Positions 61,632-64,000 of a DNA stretch of 64,000 nt are shown piece after piece. The DNA is from Roseomonas sp. KE0001 (GTDB lineage Bacteria > Pseudomonadota > Alphaproteobacteria > Acetobacterales > Acetobacteraceae), in the NCBI RefSeq assembly GCF_016107285.1, contig NZ_RCVQ01000001.1:62001-126000 (forward strand), written 5' to 3'. The notes beneath the pieces were generated by a model, which saw nothing but the letters and a program-made list of their open reading frames with translations, was not told where the DNA came from and made no database searches. Made by a program: the position numbers and the translations under genes. The stretch's first letter is position 1; the number at the start of each line of letters is the position of its first letter.

Positions 61632-61663
61632 GCCCCTGTGGCCGCGAGGCCACAGGGGCTTTT
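61632..61663 (+). terminator. Intrinsic terminator after small DUF465-like gene
   Basis: GCCCCTGTGGCC and GGCCACAGGGGC form a perfect 12-pair stem with loop GCGA, and TTTT follows. It starts 20 bases after the stop codon. Confidence 0.92.
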
Positions 61664-61873
61664 CCGTTCCGGCGCGCCCGGTCCGGCGGCGCGCAAGGGG
61701 TCGTGACAAATCCATGGCCAGGGGGCATGGAAGCCCGACCCGGCCCGCACCACGTGACCTCACCACGTAACCCCACTGCGGCGACGGGCGGTTGCCCGCC
61801 GTCCGGCGGAGCGAAGAGGCGGGGCCGCATGGCCCGGGCCGACCTATTCCATGAACAGGAGAGATGGCACCGC

Positions 61874-62119
61874 ATGGACGCCACGGACATTGCGCGGGTG
61901 CAGGCTTATCTGCGGCGTATTCTCGGCAGCGACAGGGTCACACTCGTGAAGCCGGCGCGGCCCGGCCTCTCGGTCGAGGTCGCCGTGCAGGATGAGGTGA
62001 TCGGGACGGCGCACCGGGATGCCGAGGACGGCGAGGTCTCCTACTCGATCCACCTGACCGTGCTCGAGGAGGATCTGCCCCAGGCGCCCAAGCCGGCCGC
62101 GGCGCCGCGCCGGCGCTGA
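61874..62119 (+). CDS. DUF3126 family protein
   Basis: An 81-residue protein of the alphaproteobacterial DUF3126 family, function unknown. DIARVQAYLRRILGSDRVTL opens the domain and VEVAVQDEVIGTAHRDAEDG and SYSIHLTVLEEDL follow. The start at 61874 (MDATD) was chosen because homologues begin here; an ATG at 61829 would add 15 residues. It lies upstream of a bidirectional terminator shared with trcR. Confidence 0.85.
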   Translation: MDATDIARVQAYLRRILGSDRVTLVKPARPGLSVEVAVQDEVIGTAHRDAEDGEVSYSIHLTVLEEDLPQAPKPAAAPRRR

Positions 62120-62146
62120 GGCCCTCTTCTGGCAAGGAGGCGCATG

Positions 62147-62182
62147 AAAAAGGCCGGGGCGGCGAATGCCCCGGCCTTTTTT
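62147..62182. terminator. Bidirectional intrinsic terminator
   Basis: AAAAAGGCCGGGGC and GCCCCGGCCTTTTT pair perfectly across a 7-base loop. The A-run and T-run at the two ends make it work for both converging genes (DUF3126 protein and trcR). Confidence 0.92.
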
Positions 62183-62233
62183 CTTGTCCGCAGAGCTTGC
62201 CGCTCCGCCCCGGTCCAGGCGCCGGCGGCCTGT

Positions 62234-62797
62234 TCAGGCCGCGTCCTCGTCCTCCGGTGGCGCCATCGGGGCGGCGGGGTTGCCGCCCGCCGCCATCACT
62301 GCGGCATTCAGGTCCGATTGGCTGCACAGGCCCAGGATCACCGGATCGCGCGGCTTGATGTTGGCGCTGTTCCAGTGGGTGCGATCGCGCACCTTGGCGA
62401 TGGTGTCCTTGGTGGTGCCCAGCAGCTTGCCGATCTGCGCCTCGGACAGCTGCGGGAAGTTGCGCAGCAGGAAGGCGATGGCGTCCGGACGGTCGTTGCG
62501 CTTGGAGACGGGGGTGTAGCGCGCGCCCTTGCCCCGGCTCTTCGGCGCCGGCAGCGCGCTTTCCAGCAGCCGCAGACGGGCATTCGGATCGGCCTCGACG
62601 CGGAGGATCTCCTCGCGCGTCAACTGCCCGTTCTGGATCGGATCATAGCCGACGATCCCCTGCGCGACCTCTCCATCGGCGATCGCCTGGACCTCGAGCG
62701 GATGCATGCCGACGAACTCGGCGATCTGTTCGAAGCTGAGGGAGGTCTTCTCGATCAGCCACACGGCGGTGGCCTTCGGCATCAGCGGGAGCGGCAT
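62234..62797 (-). CDS. trcR: Cell cycle transcriptional regulator TrcR (DUF1013)
   Basis: A 187-residue protein of the DUF1013 family, named TrcR in Caulobacter where it takes part in cell-cycle control. PLPLMPKATAVWLIEKTSLS begins the protein. AEFVGMHPLEVQAIADGEVA and LSEAQIGKLLGTTKDTIAKV are two helix-turn-helix-like segments. RTHWNSANIKPRDPVILGLC is a conserved C-terminal block. The start at 62797 was chosen because homologues begin MPLPLMPK. It is monocistronic. Confidence 0.9.
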   Translation of the reverse strand: MPLPLMPKATAVWLIEKTSLSFEQIAEFVGMHPLEVQAIADGEVAQGIVGYDPIQNGQLTREEILRVEADPNARLRLLESALPAPKSRGKGARYTPVSKRNDRPDAIAFLLRNFPQLSEAQIGKLLGTTKDTIAKVRDRTHWNSANIKPRDPVILGLCSQSDLNAAVMAAGGNPAAPMAPPEDEDAA

Positions 62798-62862
62798 CGG
62801 CAACCTTGTCAGTCGGTCGGGGCATGGCGGATGGGCGGGGGCAGCCCGCCGCCCACCCCGGT

Positions 62863-62880
62863 GGCCTTGCATATAAGGCC
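62863..62880. promoter_or_regulatory. Inverted repeat GGCCTT/AAGGCC upstream of trcR
   Basis: Two 6-base arms flank GCATAT, 66 bases upstream of the trcR start. The AT-containing centre may include a promoter -10 region on the minus strand (TTATAT). It could be an operator overlapping the promoter. Confidence 0.35.
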
Positions 62881-63020
62881 CGGGGGGGAGGGGGTCAAAG
62901 CCCGAGGCCATTCGCCAAGCGGAATGCGCGGAGATCACGCGGATATGCCCCCTCGTCGTGGCGTGGCCTTGCGCCGGCCGCCGGCATCCATATCGTTCCA
63001 GAAGGGAAGCAGGAGCGCGG

Positions 63021-63971
63021 ATGATGGGTCGGAAACTGGCGGTGGTGTTCGGCGGCGCGGGCTTCATCGGGCGGCATCTGGTGCCGCGCCTGGCACGGGA
63101 TGGCTATGAGTGCCGGATCGTCACCCGCAATCCGGAGGCGGTGCGGCCGCTGTCCACCCAGGGCCGGCTGGGGCAGGTGGTGCCCTGGACCGCGGATCTG
63201 CGGTCCGACGCGGCGCTGGCGCGGGCGGTGCGGGAAGCGCGGCTGGTGGTCAACCTGATCGGGATCCTGGCCGAGCGGCGCCGGGGCGATTTCCAGCGGC
63301 TGCAGGGCGAGCTGCCGGGCCGCATCGGCGCTGCGGCCCGGCAGGAGGGCGTCGCGCATCTGGTGCAGGTCTCCGCCATCGGCGCCGATCCGGGAAGCGA
63401 CAGCGCCTATGCGCGCAGCAAGGCCGCCGGGGAGGCGGCGGTCCGGGCGGCCTTTCCGCAGGCGACCATCCTGCGGCCGTCCATCATCTTCGGGCCGGAG
63501 GACCATTTCTTCAACCGCTTCGCCGCCATGGCGCGGTGGCTGCCGGTCCTGCCGGTCATCCGCGGCGGCACGCGTTTCCAGCCCGTCCATGTGGGGGATG
63601 TCGCCGAGGCCATCCTGCGGACCGCGGAAGGGGGCGCCTTCGCCGGCCGCACCTTCGAGGTGGGCGGGCCCCGGGTGGCCACCTTCCGGGAGCTGATGGG
63701 CTATGTGCTGGAAGTCACCGGCCGCTCGCGCCGCCTCCTCCCGGTCCCGGAGGGCCTGGCGCGGCTGCAGGCCAGGCTGGGCGAGCATCTGCCGGGCGCG
63801 CCGCTGACCCGCGATCAGCTCGCCCTGCTGCGGCACGACAATGTGGTCTCCCCGGAGGCAGACGGATTCGCGGCGCTGGGCCTGCGGCCGGTGGCGATGG
63901 AGGCGGTGGTGCCGGGCTACCTGGCGCCCTATCGGCCGGATGGCGGGCGGGAACGGTCTTCGACCTCATAG
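63021..63971 (+). CDS. NAD-dependent epimerase/dehydratase-like protein, complex I NDUFA9-related
   Basis: A 316-residue atypical SDR. The Rossmann motif VVFGGAGFIGRHLVPRLARD lies near residue 8. ADLRSDAALARAVREARLVV and NLIGILAERRRGDFQRL continue the fold. The catalytic Tyr-Lys is in AYARSKAAGE, and RPSIIFGPEDHFFNRFAAMA is the NDUFA9-type segment. In bacteria such proteins are annotated complex I NDUFA9-family; a role in quinone or complex I biology is inferred from the mitochondrial homologue. AGGAGCGCGG precedes the ATG at 63021. Confidence 0.88.
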   Translation: MMGRKLAVVFGGAGFIGRHLVPRLARDGYECRIVTRNPEAVRPLSTQGRLGQVVPWTADLRSDAALARAVREARLVVNLIGILAERRRGDFQRLQGELPGRIGAAARQEGVAHLVQVSAIGADPGSDSAYARSKAAGEAAVRAAFPQATILRPSIIFGPEDHFFNRFAAMARWLPVLPVIRGGTRFQPVHVGDVAEAILRTAEGGAFAGRTFEVGGPRVATFRELMGYVLEVTGRSRRLLPVPEGLARLQARLGEHLPGAPLTRDQLALLRHDNVVSPEADGFAALGLRPVAMEAVVPGYLAPYRPDGGRERSSTS

Positions 63972-64000
63972 GGCCGAATCGGACGTTTGTCTTGGTAATG

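Overview
The window is very GC-rich and gene-dense. Short overlaps of the ATGA type join most operon genes. The gene families are those of an environmental alphaproteobacterium: TrcR/DUF1013, DUF3126, COQ9, a Rhodospirillales-style OmpA porin and an HWE histidine kinase. The many orphan tripartite-tricarboxylate (Bug) binding proteins, two complete liv systems and type III CoA-transferases fit Acetobacteraceae, especially Roseomonas and relatives. That placement is inferred from gene content; no rRNA or tRNA gene was seen.

Layout. 1-3454: the end of a branched-chain-type ABC transporter operon (livH partial, livM, livG, livF) with its own GntR regulator. 3489-9206: an M20 amidohydrolase, an orphan family-5 solute-binding protein and a metal-dependent deaminase/chlorohydrolase-like enzyme on the minus strand, divergent from an IclR regulator. 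9221-12032: a Bug binding protein and a 3-hydroxyisobutyrate-dehydrogenase-like enzyme, divergent from a GntR regulator. 12158-16464: a malonate-use module (malonyl-CoA decarboxylase, MatC-like carrier, type III CoA-transferase). 16585-19113: agmatinase/arginase family enzyme and ornithine decarboxylase. The decarboxylase has a structured leader containing a 16-codon reading frame. 19238-21392: tartrate/isopropylmalate-type dehydrogenase plus another Bug protein. 21397-21558: repeats. 21569-25666: an SDR enzyme and an SsuCBA-type ABC transporter interrupted by a MITE-like element.

25677-34265 is a nine-gene minus-strand operon. Transcription runs CoA-transferase, SMP-30 lactonase, Liv-type binding protein, livH, livM, livG, livF, acyl-CoA ligase, MaoC hydratase. 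It looks like uptake and CoA activation of an unidentified carboxylic acid. Divergent from it are a third Bug protein and a quinone-oxidoreductase-like enzyme. 36431-43493 holds an SH3-domain membrane protein, an SGNH-like plus MBOAT O-acylation pair and an HWE sensor kinase. 43516-48937 is a complete urease locus split into two divergent arms (ureG-F-E side and ureDABC side). A G-run tandem repeat lies between them.

49015-56163 holds a DHA2 exporter, an OpgC-like acyltransferase and an RND pump with its adaptor. From 56371 on the genes are core chromosome: rpsU, def, coq9, purE, purK, an OmpA porin, two YdcH-like peptides, a DUF3126 protein, trcR and an NDUFA9-like epimerase.

No phage, plasmid, CRISPR or complete insertion sequence was seen. 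The most unusual signals are in noncoding DNA: the ornithine decarboxylase leader, the G-run array between ureE and ureD, repeat elements in two families or more, and several perfect inverted repeats next to regulators.
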